NCBI GenBank assembly: GCA_035041965.1
Contig: JAPYMA010000710.1
Coordinates: 124,001-188,000 of the forward strand
Reading direction: 5' to 3'
Source: Anisakis pegreffii
Lineage: Eukaryota > Nematoda > Chromadorea > Rhabditida > Anisakidae
DNA: 64,000 nt
The translations under genes were made by a program, and so were the position numbers. Below the pieces are notes generated by a model, which was not told where the DNA came from, made no database searches, and saw only the letters and a program-made list of their open reading frames with translations. Positions within the stretch are counted from its first letter, which is position 1; every line of letters starts with the position of its first letter. This document shows, piece by piece, positions 1 to 13,900 of this stretch.

Positions 1-1010
1 ATTTCCGTCGTTCACTTCATCAACGTTTTTCACTTGCGAGCGCTTCGTTTCAAAACTAATTGCCAATTATTGTACTCGAATCACTCATCGCTCTATCGAA
101 GCTTCTTTATTGAACATTTCATCACTTGTTGCATCACTCTTCGACTCTGAAAATGCAGTCGACTGAGGTTGAGGCCGTCAATTGACACTCTGAATTCCAC
201 ATCAGCAGAATGTTTGTTTTGAATATTGCATTTATTTAGAAACTTGAAAAGTGAATGAGTTTTAATAGGTAATGATGATTTGATAGGGCTGATTTTATTA
301 AGTGGTCATCAACAATTAGTAATAGCATTGATGATCGTAATTTATTCGCGAGTGAATGCGTTAATGATTTCATTGAATGTAAATTTCATTGGTGATGGTC
401 TTGGGAATTTCATATTTACTGCATTTTTCGAGAGAAGTTCACTGCTTCCTAACGCTAAACTTTTTTCAACCGAAAAATTTCCTCTTGTGATATGGTAAAG
501 TCGGTTGAACTAAAATGCTGATTGATTGAATACTGTAATTCAAAAAAAAGAAATCACCATAGCAGTGCTGAGAGTGTTGCGCCAATTGGCAATGTGATCA
601 CTTTCTTGCTCGTTAAATCATCCACTGAACAGTTGTCGATGAAGCATATAATTCCAACTTTTTGCTGTCTATCAAATACTCGTGATAATTCAGTTCGAAG
701 AAGACTTTTTGAATGGAAAATATGCGAAGGAAAGCATGTGTTGCTAAGCAATATGAAGTTCTCGAGTGAGTGCAGTGCTGAATTAATGCCTCTAAGGTTA
801 CCCAATCCTCAACGCTATTTATTGTCATTGCTCTTATCATATTACATAATTGTGACGAGAATTTTGGATTACTGATAAACTCGATTCATTTCGTATGTGA
901 TAATCAGTGCTGGTGAGATGATAATGTGCTTGTATATGTATTGAAATCTTTTTGATACATCAGCATACACATACAGAAGACATATACCATACATCGTTGT
1001 CGTTTGATAG

Positions 1011-1048
1011 TAATAATAATAATGATAATGACTGTTATTATTATTATC
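1011..1048. repeat. TAA/TTA inverted microsatellite
   Basis: A run of TAA units is followed after a few bases by a run of TTA units, so the two halves can pair as an AT-only hairpin. This is simple sequence with no evident function. Confidence 0.6.
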
Positions 1049-2431
1049 GTGATTATGGTTATCATTATGATAGTTTATTGCAGTTTAATGCGCTGAAACC
1101 AGTCATGTTGAAAGATGCTCAGCAAGAACCTCATTAGTTTTTAAATTTCAAAGTACTCAGCCTCGCATGAACTTTGTTTTTTCATCAATTATTCAGCACA
1201 TTATTATGTGTTGATTAGTTTCGTGTCTGTCATACAAAAGAAAACAAAGGCAGTCTGTTTTGTTTCCTCATCTTTACGTATATCAGTTCCCAACTTCGAT
1301 TGCATCCTTTACATTGCTGACTAGATCCACGGTGATCATCTATAAAAATTTTGCTCATATTTAACAGAAGCAGTTAACATTCATGTATTAAAATTGAATG
1401 AATTTAGCAGTCCCCTTTCAACGCGACTTTGTTTTATGGTCTTTGGTAAAAAGCTTTATTGTGTGCATATATAACAATGATAATAATAATATTTATTATA
1501 ATTTGCTGTTTTCATCAGATGAATTATAACCGTTTTGTACATGTTCTGTATGAATATAGGTTTGTATTTGATGCTTGTTCCAAAGTTTTTTTTGCGTTCC
1601 TTCATGTTTTTGATGATATGCTCTTTGCAGTTGGATTGAATTTAATGTTACAATAAAAGTAAATTCTACTTCACGCATTCAAACATTTCATTTTTGTTCA
1701 AGTAGCACATTCACGCAGCTTATTACCTCCAATATAATAGATCACTAATAGATCATGTTAGATATACGTCACACACTCCGCATAATGCAGCCAGCAGTTA
1801 ATGACTATGCTCAAATTGCCTCGTATGAGTTGAAGTTGTTCATTAGCAATCCGTCGTATTTAGGTTTCCTTCCAAAACTCTAGGTATTTACAATAGATGT
1901 TGAAAGCATGCGAATCTAGATTCAGTCATGAACTACTGCATAACACAAAACAATAGTGTTCAGACAAATGGATCTGCGGGTCTGAAACGATGCCATTTAT
2001 GGTTTTGATAATCGTAAGAATAATGGGTGCTGACGATAAATAAAGACACTTGAAACAGTGGTAACGATACCGATAAGTTTTGGTCGATTGTGCATATCGG
2101 TCAATTGGCTGAATACAATTTAGAAATGAAGGAAGTTTAGCATGACAGGCATAGTTTATAAGAACGACAGAACTTGATGCATGTTTTTGAGAGAGGATTA
2201 GACGATTCACAAGCATCGGCTTAGCTGATCACCTTTTTCAGAAAGGGATTGGTTAGAAATGAGAGATGACGTGCGTGGTATTGCGTAATACGCCAATATA
2301 CTCATTAGTTCATAATTTATGATGTCAGTAAACGTTTATATTGGAAAGGGAGTGTTTCAGTGATGAACGTCAAATGAGTTGATAAATGATTGATATGATT
2401 CAAGAATTGACGTTGAAGAGAGATGGATGAT

Positions 2432-2520
2432 ACGGTAGTTGGTTAGGGCGTTCGCTTCTCATCATCGCCATCTTACACGTTTCTCACGCCGAAAGTTCAA
2501 ACGTGGTTCTATTGTAAGGC
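2432..2520 (+). repeat. tRNA-like patch, possible SINE head
   Basis: A segment resembling a tRNA A box (TAGTTGGTTAGGGCG, about 2437-2451) is followed about 60 bases later by a B-box-like AGTTCAAACG. The spacing is longer than in a normal tRNA and I cannot draw a convincing cloverleaf. A tRNA-derived short interspersed element or a decayed tRNA is more likely than a working gene. Low confidence. Confidence 0.25.
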
Positions 2521-4195
2521 TCCTTCGATTAAAATCATTCACAATAAACAAATGCCATTTTGAAATGACTGCTTTCACAAGTGTCGACATCGTTAGCTTA
2601 AGAGTAAAGTTATCATAAGGAATGCCCATCAAGTAATGTTCTTTTCAGTGCTGCTTATTGTTTGTAATACATCTTAAACCGATGAATATTACTGCAACTG
2701 TACTGCGATTGCTCATAGCGTTATCTGAGTAATTTCGATTGGTCTGCTAACTCCGATTATAACTTTCGGCAACACGGCAATCATCCATTTCACATTTCCA
2801 CGAAGGTCGGCTTTGGGGTGGAGGCAGGTCGAAGTTAACCTATTTCCTTACTTGCTTCGTTCATTTTCTGTTTCCTCCCCCTAATCCGCTCCTCTTTCAG
2901 ACCGGATTTATAACGTATTTCAGTCTTTTTTCATTGATTCGTACTGGTGATCACTGGAAACCGACGATGCAATATCGAATCACGTTGAATGATGCTGTGT
3001 AGCCAACATTCGCGTGCAAAGTCAAAAAGGCATTTATATTTTCATAATCCTTCACATTTGTCACTACGATACCAATGACTAAATGGGCGATGAGTGGGAA
3101 TGAATTGATCAGTTAGTTAATTCACTGACGCTATCGTTGCAGTGAAAGCAAAATATTGCATTTTGAAGTGTTCGTTGCGAATGAATATCAAGAAGCTTCA
3201 TCGAATTCAACTGAACTTGGGTATTTCTTTGCTTCACCCTCACTTCATTATCAGTCTTTCATTACATTTGGTCACCCGGAATATTTCCAGCTTCAGAGCA
3301 AAATTGTTCAATAAAATCTTGAGAAAACTGATAATCATGTGATCCCTTCTCGCCCTAAGATGAGAGAACGCGTCATTACAGTGAACAGCAGAAAAATAAT
3401 TATATTCCCTTAAAAGAATGCCACTTGATTGAATTCTCAATGGAACGTTGATGTTTAAAAGTGACTGTAGAGATAGTTCGATCAACTAACAAATCCATTA
3501 AAATTTAATTGTTTCTCTCTAATTGACACATTTCAATGAATGATGGCCAATCGAAATGGTTATTGCATGAAGTAATGAGTGTGAATCGAATCCAAATGGC
3601 AATGACCTTCATGTACACCACGTCAAAAGTAAATACGTCTAAATCACAGTCATGTAAAAACCGATGCACTCTTATTTCGCGCATCTTGCCCTCTAAAAGC
3701 CATTCTCCTCACCATTCACTCATCAGTTGCGATGTTCTTTTTATAAGCTTAGTTAGCTTTTTATTGGTAATCAAAAATTTTTCAATTTATTGATCGTCGT
3801 TAAGAATCGTTGCACAAATCCAAAATTTTCAATATGAGAAAAACTTAGTTTGAATTCATCGGTTGTGGTTCATCGATATGGTATCATCTAATTGGAGGCT
3901 TAGTAATGTTCCAACAAGGTTACACTCTATTCCAAATAACTCTGTGCTGCTCACTGCTAATGCATCTGTGCACACGAGTTGTTAGTGATAAAATTCCGCA
4001 TCTAAATTTGAGAATGTTTACGCTTATGACGCAACAAGAAATATTTTGTTACGTTTCAGTAGGAATATGATGCGATCGATCTCTATCGCTGTTGATCTGT
4101 TAATGCATGTTTTTATCATATGGCAGGATGCGATTATCTTTCACTTCAAAGTACAATACAATTATTTCGAGCATTCTGTTCATCAGAAAGTTCGA

Positions 4196-4303
4196 GTTGT
4201 GGCTAAAAGGAAGTGAAGGTGTTCCAGTAAAGTGTTCCATTGATGAATACAATTATTCATTCGTCGGAATTGTAGCTACAAGGAAGCGAAAGTATTCCAA
4301 TAA
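4196..4303 (+). repeat. Imperfect 35-bp direct duplication
   Basis: Bases 4196-4230 and 4269-4303 are two diverged copies of one segment (GGCTAAAAGGAAGTGAAGG against AGCTACAAGGAAGCGAAAG), about 73 bp apart. The open frame that runs through both is probably not a gene. Confidence 0.6.
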
Positions 4304-4695
4304 TAAATTACCCACTAAATTGTCTTTGATTTATCATGGAATGACTTTAATGATGTATTTATCAATGGAGCTTGCTTTATTGACCGTTCGAATACGTCGA
4401 CGGTTTGTGAAGGTTTGCACGTGAATGATTATGTCTTCTCCTAATGACATTTCCGGGATAAATTAGGCTTTAAAAAACACTAAAATTTTCAACTTAGAAA
4501 TAATGTTAAGTGAGTTTAATAATGTTATGTATGCACAATGCATTCTTGGTTAGATGATTCTTTGCAAGGAATCCATCTAAAAAAAGTTGAACATTTCACT
4601 TCAACTTCAACTACTCAATCTTAGGCACGTGCATCCAAATAATAAATGATCGAAAAACGATTGAGCCTAAGTAAAAGTATCTCTCAGTTCGTGAA

Positions 4696-4952
4696 TCACC
4701 AAGTAATGTTACACAAATGAGAAACAATCATTTCTTTTGAGTACGGAAACAGCTTTGAATTACTCGTACGTGATGGCGTTCCAACATTGTTACCGAGAAG
4801 CGCTTCATTTGATGCAAAACTGTTGCCACTATTCGAAAACGGTGATGACTGATCGATTTCATCAGAGACAAACATTCGCATGCTTGTGATGACATAACGT
4901 CGAGGATGATGTAATCCGTATGATATAACCTCTAATCGTAGTCTCCAGTAAA
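4696..4952 (-). CDS. Candidate terminal exon, unrecognised protein
   Basis: On the minus strand an acceptor-like TTCAATCCAG precedes an 84-codon open frame that ends at a TGA. The peptide begins YWRLRLEVISYG, continues HHPRRYVITSMRMFVSDEID, then turns rich in Ser and Asn and ends with NITW. Its mixed composition is more protein-like than the Ile/Phe/Asn/His-rich chance frames around it, and the end looks like a cytoplasmic tail. A second open minus-strand patch just upstream (about 5030-5140, containing KAEQMLKITSSNAIRD) could be the preceding exon, but I found no clean splice junction. I recognise no family, and chance cannot be excluded. Confidence 0.3.
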
Positions 4953-7900
4953 CTGGATTGAAGAATCAGTCATGTTGAGATTCGATGGCTGATTCGGAGC
5001 TATGCTTCAACTTTTTGGAATGGTGCTTAACAAAACGACCCAAACTGTTATGAGTTGCTGTGGTATATCACGTATCGCATTACTACTGGTTATTTTAAGC
5101 ATTTGTTCTGCTTTTGTGAAGTTAGCGTAAGTGAATAGTGGATATGAGGGATCGTAATCATTGTACTTATCGAATTACGAACCACTTTCCTTCATTCCAG
5201 AACACAACTTGATATTCAGTGTAAGATACGGAAGGTGGTGATGATTCTCATAGAGCACATTTTCAATGGCACTCGCAAATAATTCAAAATTATTGAATGA
5301 ATCCGAACTTCGAACCGATAATATTTTCATTTCATGATTGGATTTGAATATGGAATGTTGCATATTGCATCGAATAATCATTGTGACATTAAAATAAAAA
5401 TTTATCGTTAGAATTTGCAGCAACAAATTATCAGAACGATGTTATAAGTCGCCTCATGAATATTCATCCTCGTGAATAATTGTGACGACAATCATTTGTT
5501 GACTGTTATTTCGTTGACTCACAAATGCACCCCTAAATTCTAGTGACCAAATCAGTTACCATTGGTCGTTCATGTATATTTCATCATTCATGTGGTTCAT
5601 TTTTTTAAACTGATAGCCTTATGTTTTGCAGTTGTTCCTTGCTATCGCATGAAAGAACCTTGATAAATTTTTGTTCGAGACTCGTGTTGAAAACATCGCG
5701 ACACGCATAAATTTTCGAAAAATTGGTTGGCATTCGACAATAAATTCTTAATATGTAAATATTGATTATTCAACAGTTTGTGATAAGTTTCAAAACTATA
5801 TGAAGTGTCTTTAGAGGTAAAATTTCGTTTTTCGTGCAAAACAGTGAGTGACATGAGTGGTTGTTGAGAGTTTAAAGATCTGTGACGATTTTGCGGTGCA
5901 CGTGATCAATTACATTCAAAGAAAGCAGTTATTATACTGAGTTGAAAGGAATCCGACCTAAAATTACTGTTTAACTCAATTATCATCTTAAAATGAGTCT
6001 ATGAGAAGCGCATTTGAAGGTCAATTTGCAGTCAGTTTATGTTGAATACCCATCCGTAAGGAGCAAACTTGGAGAATGTGTGAATGGGCATCAAATTTGA
6101 AGAAATGCGAATAATGCGAGGAAATCTCATCGGCAATCGATGTTGGCCCACGCTTCTGTCATTGACTGATGCTAAATGCTTGTAAAATAAGTGATTGCGA
6201 TGATGTGTTTTTGTGGAACAATGACTCGTTCAGAAATGTTTTGAGAATTGACGACGATACGTGAGTTGTGTGTAAATACCTACAAACGTAGAGCATCAAC
6301 GAAGGCTGCTGCCAAAACTGCTAAGCTTTAGTCACGACAGCTCAAGCCTAGCGGGGATATGACTAGTCAATACAATATCCACATTCAGCATATCATCTAG
6401 CACCTATCGTTTGAGAATGTCCACACATCTCGATTTATATTTCAAATCCAATTGGTGAAAGTCGATGCTGTTGCCGTGGCTTTTTGAGAAGGACGTATAG
6501 AAGCGCCTAAAGACGCCAATCTGTCTGTCGGTTTTTCGAAAGAAGATATACGGTAGTACGGCAGCAATTATCCCTTTTCTCAGCGTTCGTTGCCATATTG
6601 ATTGTCGCCGTCTTCTTGATCATCGTTGTCGATTGAGACAGATGAGTGTTTTGCTGCTGACTTAATTAATGCTGCTGTGCATTAGCTCACAACACATCGC
6701 ATTACATACTTCACTGAACAAACAGTTTATAGACACATTTAATCAGTCCACATATTCAAGCGTTCGCTTCAGCTATTTACACCTCTCATGCATCTCCATT
6801 CAAATTCACCTTCATTCGAAATTTGTTGTTTTAATCAATGAGTCTGAATTTCATACAAACCAACTCTTTGAAAACATCGATAAATTAAATTAATGAATTA
6901 CAACTGAAACGTTGAAACTTATTCGTTGAATAAGATTTTGATCGATCTTCAAATGACAAATAGTTCATCCATTCATTCTATGTATTTAACACGGAACATT
7001 CGTTCAAAATTGTTATTTGTAGTGCATTTCTAGTCAAACATAGCGTGCATTTGACGGTTGTTTCGGGCCGAATGGACGACATAATATCGTAAGCGTTTCT
7101 TGAGAGTTTCACATGAAAATACTGTGTGGAGTATGAACTAAGTGAATCACCTAACTATGCTTTACTTCTCAATTTCAGTGACTCAATTAATGCTCAATTC
7201 AAAGCATCATTGCCTGTTGGCTTGATCAAATGCATGACATTGGCTCACTCACTTGTTTAGATGCAGTAATCTGTTTGCAAGGCACTAATCATCGGTTCGA
7301 TTGCATCATATCCCCCAATCTCACCAATCACTTTCGAATATGTTACGGATATACAGACCCACACCTACCTACATTAGATGTGTCCTCGTCATAGCTGTGA
7401 AGAGAATTTTGCGGAAGGCAACAAGAGCTGTCAATGGAACGTTTTTGATCGCATTGATTGGGTTTAGTGGTTTTGGATGTAGGGTAAATATGCACATCAT
7501 CACATTTAATCCTATAATACTCCAAGGGAATCTCATCAATGCACAGCAATTTTCATACTGTCGTGATACACCTCACAACGTTTTATTCACTTATGTATTT
7601 TATGTCTCGAAAACGCGAATACATCTTTTTTTTTTCATCGAATGAGGAGCTGAAGAACTCAATTCATTTAATATCCGATACAATCCCCAAATTTCACGTC
7701 GATGAAAATTTGCTTTTACAGAATGGAAGTTTCCTAAATATGATCACTGTATGCAGAGAGTCAATAATCATAGCGCTAGAATATTTGCGACACGAATATT
7801 TTCGATGTGACGTCGACGCCACAAGTGGTGTTTGGCTACCAAGCACGAAGATTTCTGATCAACGTTTCTTTCGTTGCATCATCACTCATCGGCTGTGTAC

Positions 7901-10900
7901 TGCTGTGCAAAAACATGGAGTTATGAGCATGCAAAGCAACACCTACTGTGGGCAGTGAGTGCTATTAGCATATATTGCTACATTCATGTTTAGTTGAGCG
8001 CAAAATATCGATGCATGTTGCTGTTGACTTGTGAGTTACAACAATATGAACACAAAAAGTTGTTGTAACTGGATTTTGATTCAGTTGCAACGATACTGTT
8101 TACACACTTTTTCATTCTTTGAGAAATAAATTCTTTGAACACATCGAAGCATTATTCTCAGTGAGACGTATGGAACCACAAATGAAGAATTTTCTCGGAA
8201 ACGTTTTATTCCTTGTAGAACTTACTCAGGGTTAGTTTTATTTACTTAGGGGTCTGATATTGATCAACGATCATTTCAGTCAGTCTTATACAAAGAATTG
8301 CAGTTTTCATCTTTTGCAGCTCAATTCCAAATGCTTTATGGGCACAGGTGATGCTAACTTTGTAAATTCTGATTGAACAGTCGGTGAACACAGCAATCAA
8401 GTCATGACTGTTCTTGCTAATAACATTATTCAGCAGCGTTGATACGCACATAGTAACCAGCAAATCCTAACGTCTATAAGTTAGTTACGTAAAACAGTTA
8501 TAATCGAGAGAATTTCAGTGATCAAAACATCAATTCAGTGATCACAACATTTCCCAATCTTATGAACACAAGTTATTGCGACTTGTTGACAAAAAATTAC
8601 TATAATCAACCTCATATCACCGCAATCGGCTTCGTTTGAGCATCCAAACAGTGAAAGCATCAGGAAAAAATGCTTGTGCATGGGCAGTTATGGCAACAAA
8701 TTTTCAAAAAAAAACGAATTGCTCAGAAAAGTTGATGAAATTTGGATGAAAGTGATTTTGACATAACTGAATGAGGAGTAGATTTTGAATTTGTTTGGTT
8801 TACGAGAGTGTGTAAGTTTGCGTATGTATGTAAGCGGGAGGAGAAGAAATGCGATATTTGGAAGAGATGATCGTCTGTTCATACAGAAATGCGCGTCATG
8901 TGAGCATCTGATTCAACAATGGGCTCGTCGTTCGGTTTGCAAACTTCATCCACGATTTGTGTGACAAAATATTCAGAAGCATAAGACACTGATCACTGCT
9001 GAATGTGGGACTATTTATTACCTAACAAATTTTTGTGCAGTGTTCATAGGTTTCGCAAAATGCATTCAAATCTACAGCTATACAAGTCAATGTTTTGTAG
9101 CAATTGTATGGTAGTAATTTGAAGTATTTTCTCTCAGCCACAACTCTCAACAACAGATGCCTCTTCCTTGAAGCAGAACACTGCAGCAGTATGGCAATCA
9201 CCCTTTAGTTATTGCCCACCAGCGACTGGCTATTTTTTTCGACGGTCTGACACTGTGAATTCAGTATTCTATAATGAAGCATTCAAGTGATGCTTATAGA
9301 TGGCAATGAAGCAATTAAGCACCGCATTCAGGTGAGGCACGAAAATAATCAACGACCGTCACACGGCAGGGTGTCTCACAACTATCGCGAACGGCTCGAA
9401 ATTGTACACTTGTTTCCGGTGTTACATACACCAACAAACACTTACTTGCATCATACAATAGCAACTGCATTCAATGCGATTCCTCTCATTCACTTTCGAC
9501 CGAAACTGTTGTTTGCGACGCAAAAAATGTAATTTTATACAAATTCTCTGATTGATTAGTGGTATGGCTTAAAGTTATGCATTTACGTTGAATGTGATTA
9601 CGGATATTGATTCAGGAGATCGTTCCGACTTCTTAAGTGCAAATCGACGACGGGTTAAATAAACTTGAAAGGTTTGAATAAGGAAGTATGATGACAAGAC
9701 GCGACAAAGGGCACTGTTGTATCAATAACAAGTGGGTCAATATTCATCGGTACCATTTCGAAACGGTGATTCCTTTGTGATACTAGAATTGTTATTATTA
9801 GAATGGTGTTGATTACAAACTGTCGTCTATTGCTAACACAACAAATAACTCGACATTATACTTCTTCTCAATAACATCAAGATGTTTATATGAATATGAC
9901 AAATATTTTCGTTCGTGTTCACAATTCTCAGCAAACATTACACCGGTACAGTAATACACTACAAGTATATCATCACCAAGTTTATAGTCATATTTCGTTT
10001 CGTATTAAGCAATAACACAAGCAACTACTTGTTGGTTACGTTCACCTCATTGAACATTCTCTATACAAATCTGTTATTGCAACATCTCAGAGCATCCGAA
10101 CCTCATGATACTCTCAACTGGCTGTCAGTTCATCCAACCAATGAACATTCATTTTGAAGGTGCATTGTTCATGTGTAAAACGAATTAAACTTCTTCACTC
10201 ATTGTTAACGCTCGTATTGCAAGTATGCCAGTAGACAAAAGCAATCAAACAAATAAGATGCCGAAATCTGATGAAGTACAACGCAACTTTTTGAAGCTAA
10301 TTACAATTCTGGCTTGCTGGCAAACAACGCCGGAATGATCACATAACGTTAAATTCAACTGTGAATGTTACTGATTTCTCTTGAATACGTGCGATTCGAA
10401 AGTCAGATATCACTGAAATGCTCAATGAGTGTGGTGCGCAAATTCTGCTGCCTTGCTTTGATTACGTTCGCTTCTTCGCACTTCTCACCGTCAATTCATT
10501 CAATCAGCGCAGTAGTACGGCTGAGGGATTCTCGCTGAAAAACAATTAATATTCATGACGTCAAGAGACAAATCGCGCTGCATCAATAATCCGACAGTAA
10601 TCAATCATTCAAACAAACCGACATTTCTGAAAATAGCTCTATATCAACGTTTCACCATGAATTGATCTCGCTATTCTACTTGATCACAACACATCGATTA
10701 GCTTAACAAAAGTAAATAAATAACCAAAGCACGACGAAAACCATCGCCAGTTCTCATCAAATGATTCAAATCTTCATGAAATACACCGAAAACATCAACA
10801 AATTATGCACCAATGATGGACGTCAATATCGCAATTAAAAAAGTACCATTCTGAAATGTTCATGTTTTATCGTTTCCTTTTTGTATTCTACATTAATATC

Positions 10901-13900
10901 CAAAAGAATTTTGTTTCAGTTTACAAACCACAATCAAATAATTTTGCACGATGAAAATTTATGTTGTGTGAATAAACAAGAAAAAATTTCCATATCATAG
11001 TTCCCCAATTACAACGATATCACAACCGCCTAAATATTATCATTCACGCAAATACGGTGCATGATCATCTAACAGCTTACAACGGTTGACAGTTTGCGCA
11101 AAAAAATATTCAAATTGCAAATTTTCATTAAATGACTAAACAAATGTTGCATGAATAACTCACGTGACGCTCTCTCAAAAAGTCAGCATACATTTTGTCA
11201 GTTTCGCAATAGTAACTGCAAGAAAAACCCAAACTTTCACTTCGCAACAGATGCACGCACCATTTTTCAGCATTAATAATTCAAACGTCGCTATTCGCGG
11301 TCCCATGAATGGTTGAACATTATAATGTTCCTTTCGGCACATTACTCTTCAACAATACAAATTAACACCAATAATTTGCTCTTTCAGCAGATGTTAATGC
11401 ATTGTATATTATCATTATTTATAATACCAATTATACAGCTGAAATTTAGGTAATTTCAAATTGTTGCATTAAAACATATTGTGCTCATCAATGTCACGAA
11501 GCCAAAAATCAAATGCCATCATTCAGTAGTCTTCTGAAGGAACTGAAGATCAACAACAATGATAATAAGTATGTTGGGAAGACGGCTTATTCAGTTTTTC
11601 ACGCGCTATAAACTTTGTGAGCGATAATAAACAAATGATATCGTTGTTTTCATGCTTCGTTAGTTGTAATTACAGAAGATAATCTTTACTGGAAAAAACT
11701 AATTGGACGTATTTCAGTCATCCTGGTACGCTTGTGAATGATCATGGAAAATAAATGAGCTTCGTAAATATTTCCCAAATGATAACTGCTGATGTTAGGC
11801 CGAAAGACCTTCGCACTGTACCCATCTAGATACATTGAACTACTGTTGCAAGCACCGGAGAATATGCGAAAGCGATTCGTGTATCGTTCAAAACCGCAAA
11901 TGAATATCAGAAAGATCATAAAATTTCATGAATTCCTCAAAATTCCTTCTTATATCTCTTGATAATGCTGTCAATTTCCATTTCATTTGAAAATGCTCAC
12001 CGATATGCTGAATTCAATCGGAAGATACATGCTGAACTAAAGTCGTTAGTCTCATCAACCTGAAACGTGGTTGATGTATGGCGTTTTGTCGGTGTTTAGG
12101 AATGAGAAAGAAAATTATTATGGAAGAAATGGACGATAGCCATGTGGCACAATGTCAGAGCTAGAGCGGTGGGCTGTTGAAATTAGTGACCATCAGAGTG
12201 TGTCTAATTAGAGGGCGACACGCTGACGGGCATTGTTGCACGCTTCCTGCGAACATGCCGAATACGTACACCAATTAGCCACAGGTCAGACCTATTACGT
12301 TCCCCGCGGGGGGCATTCTAACCACTCTGCATTGACGCATCCATATTTGTAACTTTTTCAACATTTTGTTGGAACGAAAATATGGACTTGTGAGGCAATG
12401 AATCAATAAATGAATCACTTTCAGAACTAATGTATAAAATGCTTGCGATTTGCTCTACAGAAACGACCTTGTTTAGCAACATTCAGAAGTGGTTTGCACA
12501 GCCAAAAAATGATCAATCGTTTACATTTAAAGTATCTGGAACGAGGAAATTTATGCCGAACTGAAATGTTTCCGTTATTCGAAGTTTTGAACAAAATGTA
12601 ATACAAAACGAAATTTTCTTTGACTATCTTCGAATGTACTGCAAATCATACAATGATTGAGTATTGCATACGAATACCACACTTAAAATCGATGCACATC
12701 ACTGATTGACAATTGGATCAGCACACATTTCATGAATGAATCTCATAATGTGCCATTTAACAAATCCCATAATTGCATTGTACCGCACTCGTTTCAAATG
12801 CCTTCTAGAAACGGTCTTCTCATGAATCACAATTGAAATCGTAAATGATTTTGGGCTCAAGTTGTTTCAGTGAATGATCATCTTCAATAGTCGAATTGCA
12901 AAATTTTATCAGAATCAAACAGCGTTTCCACTTCTCATAAAATCAGTTTGTATGTTGATCATACGACATGAAAACATTACCAAAAAGTTGATGCTGTTAA
13001 AAAAGTTGATGCTCTCTTTGTCACATACACAACGGATTTTGTACGTGTGCAATAGCGCTTCGCCTAGCAGAAAAGGATAATGATACAGATATATTTCACG
13101 ATTCAGTAGTAGTTTGTGGGCTTAGTCTGTGAGTTTGTTAGCTAAAAAGTGAGCTTTAAAAATACTGCAAAGGAGTTACGGGACGTGTTTGGAACGTTTA
13201 ACAAAAACTGATTTTTGTGAAGATGGCAGTGGCTGCTTATTCGATGTATTGACTAACCACAATTTTTTCTTGATATTATTTTACAGTGAACACCAAAGCC
13301 ATTTGAAAGCAAAATAAACGCTACATTGTTAAGGCACATACAACAAGTTGAATGACCTCTGCATAAGTCAAATCTTCGCTAATTATAATCCGACTTTACT
13401 GAGTGCATAGTGCAAATTTTCGGATTATGATCGATAAATGAGATTGCAGAGATAATAGTTTTACGGTAAGTGACTCTTTTATCTAACTGCAATTGTTTCC
13501 TCGTATACACCAAGCAACTATCAGATCGTATTGCATGTTTACTTCGAGATTAGCGCTTTCCTATCAATATTACTAACAGCTTAACAATCTTAAGTGAGAG
13601 AATTACTCAACGTTAAACTCTGATTTGTCGTAATGATTTGACGTTGCCGATTCGACAGAAAATTTTGATTGCGGTCGTTTCAATAGCCAAAAAATGATGT
13701 TTTTCGGAAAACAATTCTCGTAAGTTACTTGACTTCGTTTACCTGGACAAAAAAGACGATTATATTAAATGATTTGTTTACGATATTATTCGTTCGTAAT
13801 GCTTGATAAGCAATTCATAATGCTCTATGTATAGCGTAGTCAACTAAGGGGCGAATTCAATTGTTCGGATGTTAAACGCCATTGCGGCTTAATACAAATG

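Larger units (their letters stand above)
1..4695. other. Noncoding stretch, no gene recognised
   Basis: AT-rich sequence with only short open frames in all six readings. The open frames near 522-875 (plus) and 554-840 (minus) overlap on opposite strands, have no splice sites that link them to other exons, and resemble no family I know. Inside the stretch are a TAA/TTA hairpin near 1011, a tRNA-like patch near 2432 and an imperfect duplication near 4196. I cannot tell whether this is intergenic DNA or a very large intron. Confidence 0.5.

Noticed and set aside
7301..7958. Two overlapping plus-strand frames of 114 and 139 codons
   Set aside because: They overlap in different frames, neither has splice sites or recognisable domains, and both have noncoding-like composition.
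11686..11919. 77-codon minus-strand frame starting with a hydrophobic segment
   Set aside because: It could mimic a secreted small protein, but there is no supporting context and the hydrophobic start is short.
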